Program-made: the position numbers and the translations under genes
The notes under the pieces: model-generated
What the model was told of the DNA's origin: nothing
What the model saw: the letters and a program-made list of their open reading frames with translations, nothing else
Databases searched by the model: none
Origin: Hydrangea macrophylla
Lineage: Eukaryota > Streptophyta > Magnoliopsida > Cornales > Hydrangeaceae
Length of the DNA: 64,000 bases
Direction: 5' to 3'
NCBI GenBank assembly: GCA_033977485.1
Contig: CM066997.1
Location: 81,004,634 to 81,068,633 of the forward strand
In this document: positions 1 through 11,121 of the stretch, piece after piece
Numbering within the stretch: position 1 is the first letter of the stretch
Layout of the letters: each line of letters opens with the position of its first letter

Positions 1-94
1 ACCGACCGTGACCTTGTCAGAACCGACCAAAACTGAAAAAATCGGTCGATTTCGGTCGGTCGGTTCGGTTTTGTCGAAAAAAATTTCACCCCTA
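1..94. mobile_element. Right end of a MITE-like element (fragment)
   Basis: The stretch is rich in CGGTCGGT and ACCGACC words and ends TTTCACCCCTA. That resembles the Ac/hAT-type terminus TTTCATCCCTA also seen at 59908 in this window. The left end lies outside the window, so no target duplication can be checked. Assignment to hAT rests on the terminus only. Confidence 0.35.
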
Positions 95-860
95 GTATTT
101 AGGCCCCTAGAGGTTCCGGTATTGGCAAAAATGGCCTCTTTCGTCCGAAATTCATAAAAAATGCATACGAACTCCAAACCAAGGTTGTGATGTACCGTTA
201 GAAAGGTAATAGAGTCTACTTTCCATAAAAAAAAAATAGTTCGGAGATAGATCATTTTGAAAAGTTTTGCGGTATTCACGATAAAAGCCGATTTGATCTC
301 CTTTTTCACATTCGGAAATTCATAATAAATTTATTTTAAATCCAAAAATTATGTGTGATATACCGTTGGAAAGCTACTGACCTCTAGTATCCTTGAAAAA
401 TGTTTGAAAAATGATACGGCGCTCCGATTTCAAAGTCAACTTTTAGGTCAAATCGGTCAAACTTGGGATCTCTAGGAAGTTCTGGCAACCTCTAGGAGCT
501 CCCAAGAGCTGACGTTTTTATACGATATTCTTTTAAAACTTGTTTTAGTACTTTTCACATGATCTAGAATGATCTCAAAAATTTTTGGCAAATTTGGATG
601 ATTTCGATCAAACCCTGGTCAAACCTAGGTCAGACCGGTCAACAGGGACTTTTCGGGAACTTCCGGGACTTCTGGAGGTTTCTGGGAGTTGATGATTTTA
701 CCTGATTTTTCTTTAAAATTCATTTTATTACTTTTTCATATGACATAGCCTGTTTACAGATCATATGGTCCAGATCTGGGAATGTTTGGGCTTTCAGGGG
801 CATTTTGGTCATTTGTACCACTTTCTGAACATTTTGAGAGATAGAACTAACTTCCAGGAG
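95..860. other. Non-coding LTR-like repeat debris
   Basis: There is no credible ORF. The sequence holds degenerate internal duplications: the block around 163-228 resembles the block around 316-385 (both run from AAATTCATAA to a GTACCGTTAGAAAG/ATACCGTTGGAAAG word), and 530-585 resembles 711-750. Such text is common in decayed Ty3/gypsy LTR or leader sequence. The family cannot be assigned. Confidence 0.3.
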
Positions 861-2002
861 TCCTTTGAGTCCTTCCGATCATCGTGAACCACCAAGCTAT
901 GGGTCTCCTAAGTTTGATAGCCGACAAAATGGTGTGTCTACACACCCTTTCCAATGGCTTTTGTGCCATAGGCCAAGGTCAAGATGCGGGCATGCCACCC
1001 CTCTTCCTCTTCTTAGTCTGGCCCTTAGATCGGTTTATAGAAGCTTCACTAACTGCTTCTTTCCTTTCAGGACCCTCTACAAGATACTCAGGTAAAATAG
1101 GAAAATGGGAAAATGAACAAACAAAATGGACTGCCCAGGCACTCAACAGGGTTCGGTTTGAAACTGAAATAAAGGTGGCATCTCTAAGATACTCTATGAA
1201 GCAGCGGCAGAGACAGACAGGGCGATAAGTTCCTACGGCAAACACCACCCTAGCTTTCCACATGTTTATCTAATCTAAGTGGTTACTAAGCAATTACAAA
1301 TGGCCAAATACAATCCCAGGTAATCCTTGGTCAAGTCTTTCCTATAAAGCTTCATCCCCGCCTTTTTTTACCGTACCTCCTGTGAGCGTGGATACAATGT
1401 AATCATTGATGACATTAGGTGTAGATAGGTCTCCTCTAGGGAAGAAATAATTAGTGAGGAGAGGGACTCCTATGGCTTGGAGACAGTGGTGGACGTGAGA
1501 TCAAATGGTGTGCAACGGACATATGCATGATAAACAAATGGTTCAGCTGTCCACTTAATCAGAGAAACAGAGGCTAACCAGACCAACGTAACATTTATTC
1601 TTTTCTCCCTCTCCATGTAGTCTAACCTCCATGTATCCGTAATTTGTCAAGAAAAAAGGGAGGAAACACCGAGGAATAGGTACGGTCGATGTGTCGCTTG
1701 ATGGCTACAAATTTGTTTTGGAAATATTTCTCGTACCAATCCTTATTTTTGGGAGACCTAAACCCATGTTCTAATGGTATGTCAGGAATTATCGTATTCA
1801 CATGCTTTTCCTTATCACGGGCGGGCATATTCTCCATTGGAATAGATCTGGACAACCGAAAAGATAGAAAAACAGAAAAGAAAATCAAAACAAAAAAAAA
1901 ACTGCTCTCAGTTGGGCATGACCGGTCTTGCCCAAATAGCGGGACAGGTCCTAGTCTAGGCTTCACAGAGAAGGGTTGCAGAGACATGTTGGGTTGATTT
2001 TG
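861..2002. other. Intergenic stretch, possible decayed coding remnant
   Basis: Short ORFs here overlap in several frames and have no recognisable domain. The minus-strand reading of about 1622-1840 is the least random part (basic and charged, with motif IPLEHGFRSPKNKDWYEKYF). Its upstream end runs through low-complexity sequence into the LTR at 2008, so it is not a gene as it stands. It may be a remnant of the older minus-strand element that flanks the insertion at 2008-10149. Confidence 0.25.
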
Positions 2003-2007
2003 TTGGG

Positions 2008-3341
2008 TGATCTTGTCAGAATCAAGATATAAAAAGTGTTCTTTACTTTTCAAAAGATTTGCAGTGTGGAAGTAAAGGTCGAACCCACAGAGATTGATTA
2101 CTACAGCTCTTAATTTTAAAACCTAAGTCTAATTAACTAAGAAAAATGGATTTGATTTGGATTTAATTAAACTAAGAATAATAAAAGTAAATCTAAACTA
2201 GGAAAGCAATTAAGGTTGTTTTAAATAATGTTTAAGGGAACCTAGGATTGCAAATCCACCACTAGCTTTATAACAGGAATATTTATGAATTACTTTAGCT
2301 TATTACATTGGATGATAATGGGGAATTGTAGCTACAAGCCCAATTCCTCCGACAAGAAGATAATCATGGTTCAAGCACCAACATAATCCATCTTTGGGTA
2401 GCACGAATTATCTCACACTAAACTAGGGTTGTGATCTAATCCGTCTAACCTAGGCATGGACTATTCGGATACTTGATAGCACGAATCAATAAAGCACCAT
2501 CACATGTAAACAATCTAAACAAGTACAGCAAGAATAGATCATTGAGCACATCACAGTCAAAACAGATCTAAGACAAGAATAAATTCTGAAAGCAATGATT
2601 TAATCACTAGAAGTACGATTTATTTATAAAAATCCTCTAAACATGTGACTGTCATCCATACATAATTAAAACTAAAATAAAAACATAAATAAAACCCTAT
2701 TACTCGTCTAGGGCTTCATTGAAACCCTAGATCTATGATCTAGCCGTCCATGGAAGTGATGGATGGCAAGTAGTTGATGGAGGAGGCCATGGAAACCCTC
2801 GGTCTTCTTTTTCTTCTCCTTGCTTCCCTCCCTTCAATGGCTGGAGGTATGGTTGTAGAATGTGTATGTATGGGTGTGTAACCCTTTAAATGAAGTAAAA
2901 TAGAGTATATATAGCTTTACAACAAGTTTTGGAAGCCTTCCCAACCTGAAACGGACTGAAACTGATGTAATTTACAGTCTAGACGTCGTTCAGCAGTTTC
3001 GTTTGCACAGGAGTCTTCAGTATACTGAAATACGCAACTTTGCTTTTTACACATATCGCGCGAGCGCGACAATTGGACTTCGCGCGCGCGGATCGCGCGA
3101 GCGGTTTTGGGATTCTCGCGCGAGCGATTTATGGTTCTTCGCGGGCGCGGGTCGCGCGCGTGACTTGGCTTTTTCAGCTTCTTTTCTTCTGCTTTTTCAC
3201 CCTGTTTAGCCTGATATACTTGATTTCTTCCAAAACCTGTCAGAGAATAGAAAACGAAGTAAAAATATACAAAAACAGGATAAAAAGGTACTAACAAATG
3301 CTCGTTAAGGCGTAAAAAGAGGATTTGTTCTCTCCCGATCA
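2008..3341 (-). repeat. 3' LTR of the Athila-like element
   Basis: This 1334-bp LTR matches 8791-10149 with few substitutions. It is 25 bp shorter, mostly through missing CGCG-rich units around 3055-3160. It carries a TATATATA box at 2906-2913, like its partner. Confidence 0.95.
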
Positions 3342-3354
3342 CACCCCCAAACCT
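3342..3354 (-). promoter_or_regulatory. Polypurine tract (plus-strand primer site)
   Basis: In element orientation this reads AGGTTTGGGGGTG directly before the 3' LTR. That is the expected place for the tract that primes plus-strand DNA synthesis. Similar tracts occur inside the element near 5094-5105 and 5564-5575. Confidence 0.75.
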
Positions 3355-5712
3355 ACATTTTGCTAGTCCTCGAGCAAAACTAAAATAAAAACTACTAATA
3401 AAAATCTATTCCATTTTCGTATGGATCACGATTGCATTTAGCGTATGCAACAAGCCTTTTAAACCTCTAGGTGTCCCTAGTCGGACGAGTGAAGTCTCGT
3501 GAGGGTTCTCGTCAACAAGTTACCCACAACCATCTTTATTAACTTGTAAATTTTAAAAAACTTTATTAAAAAGAAAAACATAACATTCAATACTCCTTAT
3601 TATACAACAATGATTCGAAATAGAATAACGAACATAAAGAAACCTAATCAAACGTTCACCTACGTCCTGAAAAACAATCCCAAGTACATGAATCGTACAA
3701 ATCAACAGAATTTCTCATAAAATTGCACGTATGTGGTATGGTAGTCAAATAAACACGCGTATGTCATGAACTTGGAATATAACTCAGATAACCAATTAAC
3801 TATGTCTCGACTACGAATCTCACAATTAATTACACTCTCAAATGAAACACTCAGAAACAGGTGTAATTTATCTAATATATGTGAGTAAAGGAAATATATT
3901 CTCAAAACAATAAACGCTCACATATGACTCGAAAAAAAAAACGCATGACACGAAAGAATAGTAGTCTCATGGATAGGACGCCAATAATCAAGAGAAATTA
4001 ATCATTACCATGTTTTAATCCCCCTCCCATCGTTTTCATATCCGAACCATATTTCCTAGGATCAGATAGGACTTTTCAAAGGTTGTAATGTGGCTCAGGC
4101 AATGAAAAAGGATAGAAAGGATTAATTGGGTAGTTTCAGAATGGCATTGTAAGGCATGTTCGATTTCTTTCATTCATCTCTTCTACCAACTTTCATCTTT
4201 TCTTTCTCTTCATTCCTTTTCATTCATTTTCTTCTTTTCTTTCATTTTTTCTTCAACCCTCCTCTTCTTTATTTTTTTCTTTTCCTTTTTCTTTTCTTGC
4301 TTCTCAAATGATTATTCATCGAATACCAAGCAACTACCCCAATAGCATCTTATTTTCTTCTTCTCAATCAACACATCGCCTTAATACTACTAAAAGTTGA
4401 TCACTCTTCCAGTGGTATACTCCAAGTCGATCAAGTTGGAGCTTTTAAAGAGGATAATGGTGAACAAAGAAAAAGAGGCATTGTAACGGCTCAAAGAGGC
4501 AAACTAAGGAAATTTATCATTTATCGGTCGGCAGTAAACAAAGAGGGCCTACAATCATGTCCTAGGGTGATACGGTTCTTCAATGTTTACAACGGAAGAT
4601 TATTTAGCATGGTAACAAATATTTTAACTTGACTATCAACCAAAACAAGAATAATGAGACTAAACAACGAGTTAATGCGCTATTTCAATGAAATTCGACA
4701 AACACAATGATGTATTTATAACCCTCTAAAAAGAAAAGATAGGCTCAAAAGCTCACTGGGCTTAGTCTCCACCATGTGTTATCTAGAAATCCGAATCATA
4801 TTATAGTTCACATCAAACATGTATTTCAATGACTACGTGCAGTGCATAAGTTTGTGTGCAAATTTATGATATAAAACTACGATTCAACCGATACATAACT
4901 TAAAACATTTCAACATAACTTCAGCAAATGTTTAATCACATCTTCTTTTGTTTATCATTCTATAACAATCATAGTTACATAACAAGAAGTATCAAATTGA
5001 GATTGCAAAAACGTCGGTAACATCGTTTATTTAAACACACTTATTGAAAAATTTTAAAATTTTGCATAAACTAATCTGCCTGTGTGAGTGCATACCCCCA
5101 AACCTAAACCTTTCATTGTCCCTAATGAAATAATAAAACGAAAGAAAGGAGAGTACATAAGGAAGGAACGATAATACCTCGATCTCGGCAAACACAAACC
5201 AGTGAACACAACAGAATATGTAACAAAGTTCAATTACTCCAAACGGAGCACTATTTCACCTGTTAATACTTAACAAAAGAAATTAAACAAACATATAAAT
5301 AATAAAAGCTAATATATACTATAAATGTTTTTTTTTTTTTTTTTTTTTTTTTATTTATTTATTTATTTTTCATTTTTTTTTTAAACAATAGAAATAAAAA
5401 CTAACTAGAATTAGAAGACTTAATGAAAATAATTAGCATAAAAAAACACAAACATAAACGAAACTATGAAAATAAAGAACAAAATAAATAAAAACACCGG
5501 ACCAGGTTTGGGAAACAGAATGTAAAAGAACAACAAGAAAAAGTGGAAAACAAATTTACGCTGACCCCCAAACCTGTTCAGAAAGACCACAACTGTCTCA
5601 AAAAGATCCAAAAACGACCAAAAACAAGAGAAACGGACGAAATAAAGCTTGGGTTGCCTCCCAAGAAGCGCTAACTTTTACGTCTTCAGCTTGACCGTTC
5701 TAGCTCAAGATT
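3355..5712. other. Non-coding interior of the Athila-like element
   Basis: This is about 2.36 kb of AT-rich sequence where an autonomous relative would carry RT, RNase H and integrase. No RT or integrase motif is visible on either strand. It contains pyrimidine-rich sequence at 4190-4300, a long poly-T run at 5329-5352, and two purine tracts of the PPT type on the minus strand (5094-5105, 5564-5575). Near 5656-5671 the minus strand has the word GGGAGGCAACCC, often seen in this class of elements. Confidence 0.6.
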
Positions 5713-7149
5713 TTATGGAGGCCGTAAATCGGACTGTGTACCCCTAAGGATGTCAGGTAGAGCTCGATGGTAAGCAGAAATTACGTCGCTTCGAATTAAT
5801 TCAATCGACGGTTTGTCAGTATGTTCAAATCGATTTCTTACCTTTCGAGTAGATTCAGCATTAGGGTCCGAAGTATTAGGATTCATCCACTCCTCATCCT
5901 CTATATTATTCCCCGCACTTATATTTATTACGTTCCTAGGCTCAATATTCCGTTTAACCTCACTACCCTCCACACCTAGATAATCATCGTCTTTGGGAGG
6001 TTGATCAACAGCATTAAAAACATTTAATTTTAATTTTATATTCCCGAACGACACTTTCATCACCCCTGTTCTACAATTGACACGTGCGTTGGCCGTGGCT
6101 AAGAATGGACGACCAAGAATAACAGGAGTGTATTTTCTAGTATCTAGCACCGGTTCGGTGTCAAGGACCATAAAATCAACGGGATAGAAACATTGATCAA
6201 CTTTTACTAGTACGTCTTCGACGATTCCTCTAGGTATTTTGACAGAACGATCCGCTAACTGAATAGTAGCGGCCGTGGGCTTAAGTTCACCTAGACCTAA
6301 TTGTTTATAGACGTGATAAGGTAAGAGGTTAACACTCGCACCTAAGTCAAGGAGAGCCCTATGAATGACAGTGTCACCTATGACACATGAAATCGTAGGC
6401 GTACCAGGATCCTTATACTTCGGAGGAGCGTGTTGGAAAATGGAGCTTACTTTTTCCGTGAGGAAGACCTTTTTAGGCGTATGACAGCGTATTTTGCGTT
6501 TTTGTGTACAAAGGTCTTTTAGACATTTAGCATAAGCGGGAATTTGTTTTATGGCATCGACGAAAGGAACATTTATTTTGACTTGTTTAAACACCTCGAG
6601 TATATCTTCCATTTTTGCCCCTTTCTTGGGCAAATGTGACGGTCCCTCAATGTTTGGTGGATATGGCATTCTCGGAATATAGTTTGTTGGGACCGGTTCA
6701 TTTTCTTTTCTATTTTGATTCACGTCTTCACTTTTTCCTTTATTCAAATTTAAATTTTTATTTTTCTCACCCCCATCCGGAATTACAACAACTTCCTCAT
6801 CTCGAGTAGTCATCCTAGTCGAAACAGCATTCACGCTCTCAGTCGTACTACCCACTGTGTATTGCCCCTTAGGTTGCTGAGTAGGTTGACTCGACGACTT
6901 ACTCTCAGCTAAACGGTTTAATGTAGTAACTACTTGTCCCATTTGGGACTCGAGCTTTGCAATAGACTGAGTGTGAGAGTGCACTAACTGAATCACCGAC
7001 CCAAAATTTTCAAGTGAGGCCAACAACTTCTCCTCAAATGCGTTATTGCATGGAGGTGGAGGAGGTAGTTGGTATTGACCTTGTTGATATTGGGGTCGGT
7101 ACGTATTAGGAAAATTAGTTGACCTAGGATTATAATTATTTTGTAGGAA
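5713..7149 (-). pseudogene. Aspartic protease region of Athila-like gag-pol
   Basis: This region encodes the retropepsin-like protease that matures the Gag polyprotein. An ORF of 437 codons opens at ATG 7026, and the same frame runs on upstream to the stop codon at 7150-7152. The catalytic motif is LLDLGASVNLLP with the aspartate near residue 227. A downstream VILGRPFLATA block matches the flap and C-terminal side of plant retropepsins. The N-terminal part is low-complexity linker (Gln, Ser, Asn, Lys rich). The frame stops soon after the protease, where RT would start in autonomous elements. The ORF is in the same frame as gag, separated only by one nonsense codon, so it was probably one gag-PR polyprotein. 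Confidence 0.85.
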
Positions 7150-8319
7150 TTATTGCATAGAATTAACGTGTTGTTCCACAAATTCCAGATATTGAGATGC
7201 AGAAGGACATGCAAAGATATTATGGGACGGTTCAGAACATAATGCACATACTTCTAAAGAGGGTGGATTAGACGTTTTGTTTATTTGCATAAGTCGGTCA
7301 AGTTTTCTATTTAATTCTTGTATTTGAATTGATTGACTTGACTCAACTGTCACCTCTCGCTTAGGTTGAAGATGATGTCCCTCTAAACGTACCGACACAG
7401 CCTGATGCATCGAATTCTTGCTTAGTGTTTCAAAAATCTTCCAAGCCTCATCGGCGCTTTTGTGCAGGAAAGTACCCGCACAAACGGCATCGACGGTATT
7501 CCTAACAGAGGGAATAAACCCCTCGTAGAAGACCTGAACAAGTTGCCACTTAGGAACCTGATGATGTGGGCACGAGTGTAATAATTCTTTAAATTTCTCC
7601 CATGTATCGTAAAGTGATTCCCCATCTTGCATTACAAAATTGGTTATGGATTTCCTTATCTGGTTTGTACGCATAATAGGGAAAAACTTTTGTAAAAATG
7701 CGGTGTGTAGGGCTTCCCATGTTTTAATTGTGTTTGGCTCAAGTGATTGGAGCCAATACTTAGCTTTGTCTCTTAAAGAAAATGGAAAGAGCCGCAATTT
7801 TAACTCATCATCAGTTAAATTTTGGATTTTCAAAGTAGAGCATATATCCTGAAAGTCTCCTAAGTGTTTGTTAGGGTCTTCATTTAGACGGCCATGGAAG
7901 GAAGGTAGTAGCGAGATCGTAGACGACTTTATCTCAAAGTGAGATGCCGTTGCCTCCGGTAATTCGATACCGGCTTGTGGCGTGTAAGTAGTAGGAATAA
8001 AATAATTTATAAGTGGAGGAGGTGGCGGTATATTAAAATTATTCATATTAGCTCCGTTGTTATTTTGGTTGTTGTCGTTATTATTTCCAATGTCTGCCAT
8101 TCTAATTGGTTCTATGTTATGAAAGCGTGGTTTCTTTAGTTTTTGAAGAGTACTACGTATTTCGGATTCAAATAAAGACGTTGGTTTCGGTGTCAAATCG
8201 TCGTCTATTAAAAACCTTGTTCTAGAAGTTAAGTTTGAAGACTTGTTAAGTCTTAATGTACGTTCAAGTTCAGAGTCAAAAGGTTTTAATTCCGGTTTAT
8301 TTGAACGTGTACCTAACAT
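7150..8319 (-). CDS. gag: Gag of the Athila-like element
   Basis: The ORF of 389 codons encodes the structural Gag protein that packages element RNA in cytoplasmic particles. It has an N-terminal charged region, a Pro/Asn-rich segment, and a retrotransposon gag domain over roughly residues 120-270 (motifs LFPFSLRDKAKYWLQSL and FLQKFFP). One CCHC zinc knuckle follows at residues 358-371 (CALCSEPSHNIFAC). The ATG at 8319 lies about 450 bp inside the primer site, as expected for a leader. The frame ends at a TAA at 7150-7152 shortly after the knuckle and continues open beyond it into the protease, which suggests a premature stop rather than a natural end. Confidence 0.88.
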   Translation of the reverse strand: MLGTRSNKPELKPFDSELERTLRLNKSSNLTSRTRFLIDDDLTPKPTSLFESEIRSTLQKLKKPRFHNIEPIRMADIGNNNDNNQNNNGANMNNFNIPPPPPLINYFIPTTYTPQAGIELPEATASHFEIKSSTISLLPSFHGRLNEDPNKHLGDFQDICSTLKIQNLTDDELKLRLFPFSLRDKAKYWLQSLEPNTIKTWEALHTAFLQKFFPIMRTNQIRKSITNFVMQDGESLYDTWEKFKELLHSCPHHQVPKWQLVQVFYEGFIPSVRNTVDAVCAGTFLHKSADEAWKIFETLSKNSMHQAVSVRLEGHHLQPKREVTVESSQSIQIQELNRKLDRLMQINKTSNPPSLEVCALCSEPSHNIFACPSASQYLEFVEQHVNSMQ

Positions 8320-8767
8320 AAACTAAAAGAAAGTAAACTAAAAACAAAAACTGACTCAACAAAAAAAACAAATAGCAATCATGCAACTAAGATAACAAGC
8401 ACTCAACTACTGTGATGCATGAATATTATCCTGTAATGCAATGACCGCGTCAAGCCCAGCGCCCCGGGTTTCCTAGCTAATGCAGTGCAATTAACTCTAA
8501 ACTAATGCAAATAGTGCGTCACAGCGCCCTGACTTACAGTGGTTTAAAGCGAGTTTCACAAGAAGCAATTTATTTTACTTTATTTATATTTTTTCTTTGC
8601 GTAAACTCCTTTGATGTAATTAGCTGCTCCACTCGGAAACGTTGACTACAAAATAAAAGAACAAGTTAGTAACTAAAAACAAAAACGGAAAATAAGAAGA
8701 ATAAAAACTAACCTAATATTTACGAATTAACTAAACTAAGATTATAAAACTAAAGGTAGTAATGCAA
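8320..8767 (-). other. 5' untranslated leader of the Athila-like element
   Basis: This is about 450 bp between the primer-binding site and the gag start, without an ORF of note. It is a normal leader length for this class, and packaging signals would be expected here. None can be identified by eye. Confidence 0.6.
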
Positions 8768-8785
8768 TCCCCGGCAACGGCGCCA
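8768..8785 (-). promoter_or_regulatory. Primer-binding site, tRNA-Asp type
   Basis: On the minus strand this reads TGGCGCCGTTGCCGGGGA, five bases inside the 5' LTR. It is complementary to the 3' end of plant tRNA-Asp including CCA, as recalled from the known tRNA. Athila-type elements are known to use this primer. Confidence 0.9.
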
Positions 8786-8790
8786 AAAAT

Positions 8791-10149
8791 TGATCTTGTC
8801 AGAATCAAGATATAAAAAGTGTTCTTTACTTTTCAAAAGATTTGCAGTGTGGAAGTAAAGGTCGAACCCACAGAGATTGATTACTACAGCTCTTAATTTT
8901 AAAACCTAAGTCTAATTAACTAAGAAAAACGAATTTGATTTGGATTTAATTAAACTAAGAATAATAAAAGTAAATCTAAACTAGGAAAGCAATTAAAGTT
9001 GTTTTAAATAATGTTTAAGGGAACCTAGGATTGCAAATCCACCACTAGCTTCATAATAGGAATATTATGAATTACTTTAGCTTATTACATTGGATGATAA
9101 TGGGGAATTGTAGCTACAAGCCCAATTCCTCCGACAAGAAGATAATCATGGTTCAAGCACCAACATAATCCATCTTCGGGTAGCACGAATTATCTCACAC
9201 TAAACTAGGGTTGTGATCTAATCCGTCTGACCTAGGCATGGACTATTCGGATACTTGATAGCACGAATCAATAAAGCACCATCACATGTAAACAATCTAA
9301 ACAAGCACAGCAAGAATAGATCATTGAGCACATCACAGTCAAAACAGATCTAAGACAAGAATAAATTCTGAAAGCAATGATTTAATCACTAGAAGTACGA
9401 TTTATTTATAAAAATCCTCTAAACATGTGACTGTCATCCATACATAATTAAAACTAAAATAAAAACATAAATAAAACCCTATTACTCGTCTAGGGCTTCA
9501 TTGAAACCCTAGATCTATGATCTAGCCGTCCATGGAAGTGATCGATGGCAAGTAGTTGATGGAGGAGGCCATGGAAACCCTTGGTCTTCTTTTTCTTCTC
9601 CTTGCTTCCCTCCCTTCAATGGCTGGAAGTATGGTTGTAGAATGTGTATGTATGGGTGTGTAACCCTTTAATTGAAGTAAAATAGAGTATATATAGCTTT
9701 ACAACAAGTTTTGGAAGCCTTCCCAACCTGAAACGGACTGAAACTGATGTAATTTACAGTCTAGACGTCGTTCAGCAGTTTCGTTTGCACAGGAGTCTTC
9801 AGTATACTGAAATACGCAACTTTGCTTTTTACACATATCGCGCGAGCGGGTCGCGCGAGCGCGACATTTGGACTTCGCGCGCGCGGATCGCGCGAGCGGT
9901 TTTGGGATTCTCGCGCGAGCGGATCGCGCAAGCGATTTATGGTTCTTCGCGGGCGCGGGTCGCGCGCGTGACTTGGCTTTTTCAGCTTCTTTTCTTCTGC
10001 TTTTTCACCCTGTTTAGCCTGATATACTTGATTTCTTCCAAAACCTGTCAGAGAATAGAAAACAAAGTAAAAATATACAAAAACAGGATAAAAAGGTACT
10101 AACAATTGCTCGTTAAGGCGTAAAAAGAGGATTTGTTCTCTCCCGATCA
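8791..10149 (-). repeat. 5' LTR of the Athila-like element
   Basis: This 1359-bp LTR is the partner of 2008-3341. In element orientation its order is start TGATCGGGAG, CpG-rich repeats (9838-9973), TATATATA box (9688-9695), then the transcribed part ending CAAGATCA. Confidence 0.95.
9838..9973 (-). promoter_or_regulatory. CpG-rich short repeats in the LTR promoter region
   Basis: A dense run of CGCGCGAGCG, TCGCGCGAGC and GCGCGCGGATCG words lies about 150 bp upstream of the TATA box in element orientation. The other LTR has the same block at about 3055-3160 with fewer units. The block stands out strongly from the AT-rich surroundings. A regulatory role is inference. Confidence 0.6.
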
Positions 10150-10154
10150 TTGGG

Positions 10155-11121
10155 AATCAACCAAAGAAAAGTAAAAAATAGCAACCCTAGACTAAGAGAT
10201 TATTGCTTTAAGTCATGGATTTGGGAGAAAATTTGAAGTAGAGATCAAGATCTTACCTAGGATAACTGAGGGCGCAAATTATGAGCGAGAAGAAAATTGA
10301 ACCCTTCAACCCCACTAGTTCATAATCTAACCTTAGTGGCCAAATATCTAAAAAAATCCTTCCCTATTATGATTTTCAAACTAAAAAACGAGGGATCTTG
10401 AATCGCCTCTTTCTCCCTCTCTCGGTTTTGTGTTTTGAGAATATGAAATTATAAACTTAGGTTTTTCGTATATATTAAAAATCTTCAGTGTGGGACTGAT
10501 CATGGTAGTGTTGGGTGATAGGTCATGGCCACGACCAGTCATGCATATGTTTCAAGACCGGTCATGGCTGAGACCGGTCCTGCTTATGTTTTGAGACCGG
10601 TCCTGGTCACTTTTGATAGAAACTTCTATTTTAGCAGTTTAAAATATTCAGAACTATATCTAATAGCCACAACCAAACCATATTATACATTTAAAGGCAA
10701 AAGGCACTAGTTTTATTTATATTCGTGTAAAATCCATCCAATGATTCATTCCAAAATCCATTGAAGTACAATCCATCCCTAAATTTGAGCCAAAAAGAAA
10801 TTGAAAAATACAATGAAAAACTAAAAATAAAATAACGCTCTGACTTACTAGTACAAAAACAAAAAATTCAAACAATTTCTCCCAAATTCTCATAGCATCT
10901 TGCTTTGTTCCTTGGAAACTTCATATACACTTGTAAAAATGAAAGTAAAACATATTTTTCTCTTTTTCCTACCATGTAACTTTTTTATGAAATATAAAAT
11001 CATTCGAATCATGTACCACGTAAGAGCTCTATTATTCACAATTTTTATAACTTCTATGCTCTGTCTTCATGCCTAGGCAATTCCTCCCCTAAACTAATAC
11101 CAAGATTTCCTCATCAATAAC
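10155..11121. other. Right flank of the older minus-strand element, non-coding
   Basis: No coding region is supported. The stretch 10534-10612 carries spaced copies of GACCGGTC or near matches (GACCAGTC, GACCGGTC, GACCGGTC, GACCGGTC), and another GACCGGTC lies on the far side of the insertion near 1920. The rest is AT-rich. Confidence 0.4.

Larger units (their letters stand above)
2008..10149 (-). mobile_element. Non-autonomous Athila-like Ty3/gypsy LTR retrotransposon
   Basis: The element is 8142 bp long and reads right to left. Both LTRs begin TGATCGGGAG and end CAAGATCA in element orientation. The direct repeats TTGGG at 2003-2007 and 10150-10154 are a perfect 5-bp target-site duplication. 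A primer site for tRNA-Asp lies next to the 5' LTR and a purine tract next to the 3' LTR. The only coding content is gag and an aspartic protease. Reverse transcriptase, RNase H and integrase are absent, so mobilisation would need enzymes from another element. Near-identical LTRs and the perfect duplication argue for a fairly recent insertion. Family knowledge: Athila elements use a tRNA-Asp primer site. Lineage assignment is an inference from that site and the gag-PR sequence. Confidence 0.93.

Noticed and set aside
865..1263. Three overlapping ORFs of 76-114 codons
   Set aside because: They overlap in different frames and strands, have no domain, and lie in repeat debris.
3003..3342. ORFs rich in Arg/Ala inside the left Athila-like LTR (and 9761-10150 in the right)
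   Set aside because: They are artefacts of the CpG-rich repeats, which contain few stop codons.
8768..8785. Possible tRNA-Asp gene
   Set aside because: Only the 3' terminal 18 bases match; no cloverleaf is present. It is a primer-binding site.
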